The notes below the pieces were generated by a model that was given only the letters and a program-made list of their open reading frames with translations, was not told where the DNA came from and did not search any database. Position numbers and translations under genes: made by a program. Below, in pieces: positions 63,603 to 64,000 of a stretch of DNA of 64,000 nucleotides. The stretch spans positions 97,179 through 161,178 of the forward strand of contig JAPPLG010000014.1 in assembly GCA_028819545.1 (NCBI GenBank), given 5' to 3'. The number at the start of each line of letters is the position of its first letter. Within the stretch, counting starts at the first letter, position 1. The stretch is from Bdellovibrionales bacterium (lineage in GTDB: Bacteria; Bdellovibrionota; Bdellovibrionia; Bdellovibrionales; UBA1609).

Positions 63603-64000
63603 AATACCTCCATGCAATGCTATATAAGTTTTATTGAATTCTACAAATGTAAAGATTTCTTGTCAACATTAATGTAGACATTTTTTACATTCTTCTAATT
63701 AATAAAAACCTTACTTCTACAACCTCTACCTCTAGAAAAGAATAAATTCACATTTTATTTCATAAAATGAACACAGTATTCTATTTTTAGTTAAACTATT
63801 TATTTTTATAAGTATTTTTAGTAGTTTATATTGAAAATATAAGGTTTTACATTCTATTTGTTATAGGGCTGGATTCCGGATCAAGTCCGGAATGACGTTC
63901 TTTGTCCGGAATGATGATTATGACTGGATTCCTGCCTTCGCAGGAATTGTAAATGTTCACTAATTCGATGACAGAATTGGAAAATTGAGAGAGCGTGTAA
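63603..64000. other. Gene-free right end with palindromic dispersed repeats
   Basis: The 63603-63860 part is A+T-rich and contains the promoter region of the TA operon; no ORF is seen. From 63866 repeats begin: an ATTCCGGA/TCCGGAAT palindrome (63873-63893), a second TCCGGAATGA, and ATTCCTGCCTTCGCAGGAAT (63928-63947), exactly the reverse complement of 40825-40844. A 27-mer at 63953-63979 is inverted at 10465-10491. Confidence 0.7.

Overview
The window is one contiguous A+T-rich bacterial chromosome segment. I found no rRNA and no complete insertion sequence, and only one tRNA. It has a LepB/LepA, bifunctional Rel, CarD and PilMNOPQ complement, many lipoproteins with a Gram-negative lipobox, and an ABC-transporter + pilD + pilMNOPQ order like the Myxococcus pil locus. 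Together these suggest a predatory-type delta-proteobacterial lineage, most likely Bdellovibrionota/Oligoflexia. That placement is inference from gene content; I ran no phylogeny.

Layout. 1-2945 (minus strand): 5' part of an Nfu-type Fe-S scaffold gene, a secreted protein, dnaJ and a membrane-anchored TPR-like protein. 3085-7103 (plus): an FHA/sigma-54 activator, a beta-barrel outer-membrane protein and pyrG. 7282-11000: two paralogous Cys-containing lipoproteins, a lipase-like lipoprotein, tRNA-Val and an orphan XRE regulator, separated by repeat-rich spacers. 11329-18324: a secreted protein and lipB (plus), converging on dnaE, guaA and an A-type Fe-S carrier (minus). 18422-19588: an acyl-CoA dehydrogenase.

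19771-33872 is a long minus-strand block, read from right to left. It starts with an ABC ATPase/permease pair (PilH/PilI-like), then pilD, pilM, pilN, pilO, pilP and a lipidated, very acidic pilQ, then a lipoprotein, gmk, rpoZ, rel, carD and gltX. It couples type IV pilus biogenesis to nucleotide, stringent-response and translation genes. 34004-39571 (minus) is def-fmt-rpe-(mini-pilin)-carB. 39658-41961 (plus) is a receiver-domain protein and a biotin ligase, both carrying in-frame palindromic-repeat peptides. 41977-48209 (minus) is lepA, two lepB genes, pyrB, carA and an FKBP lipoprotein. 48275-53168 (plus) is an M23 lipoprotein, a TolC-like protein and an RND pump.

53165-63602 is an accessory region. 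A perfect 322-bp direct repeat (53801-54122 and 56550-56871) brackets a three-gene overlapping operon (TIGR04255-like plus two unknowns), a C-terminal remnant of a ParA-like gene and a small secreted protein. Around it lie two related nuclease-like proteins, a Cys-rich lipoprotein, a membrane protein with a decayed tandem copy, a Fic protein, a class-3 lipase and a Panacea/RelE-type toxin-antitoxin pair. The right end carries palindromic dispersed repeats that also occur elsewhere in the window. The repeat-bracketed cassette is the best candidate for an undescribed mobile or defence-like system.
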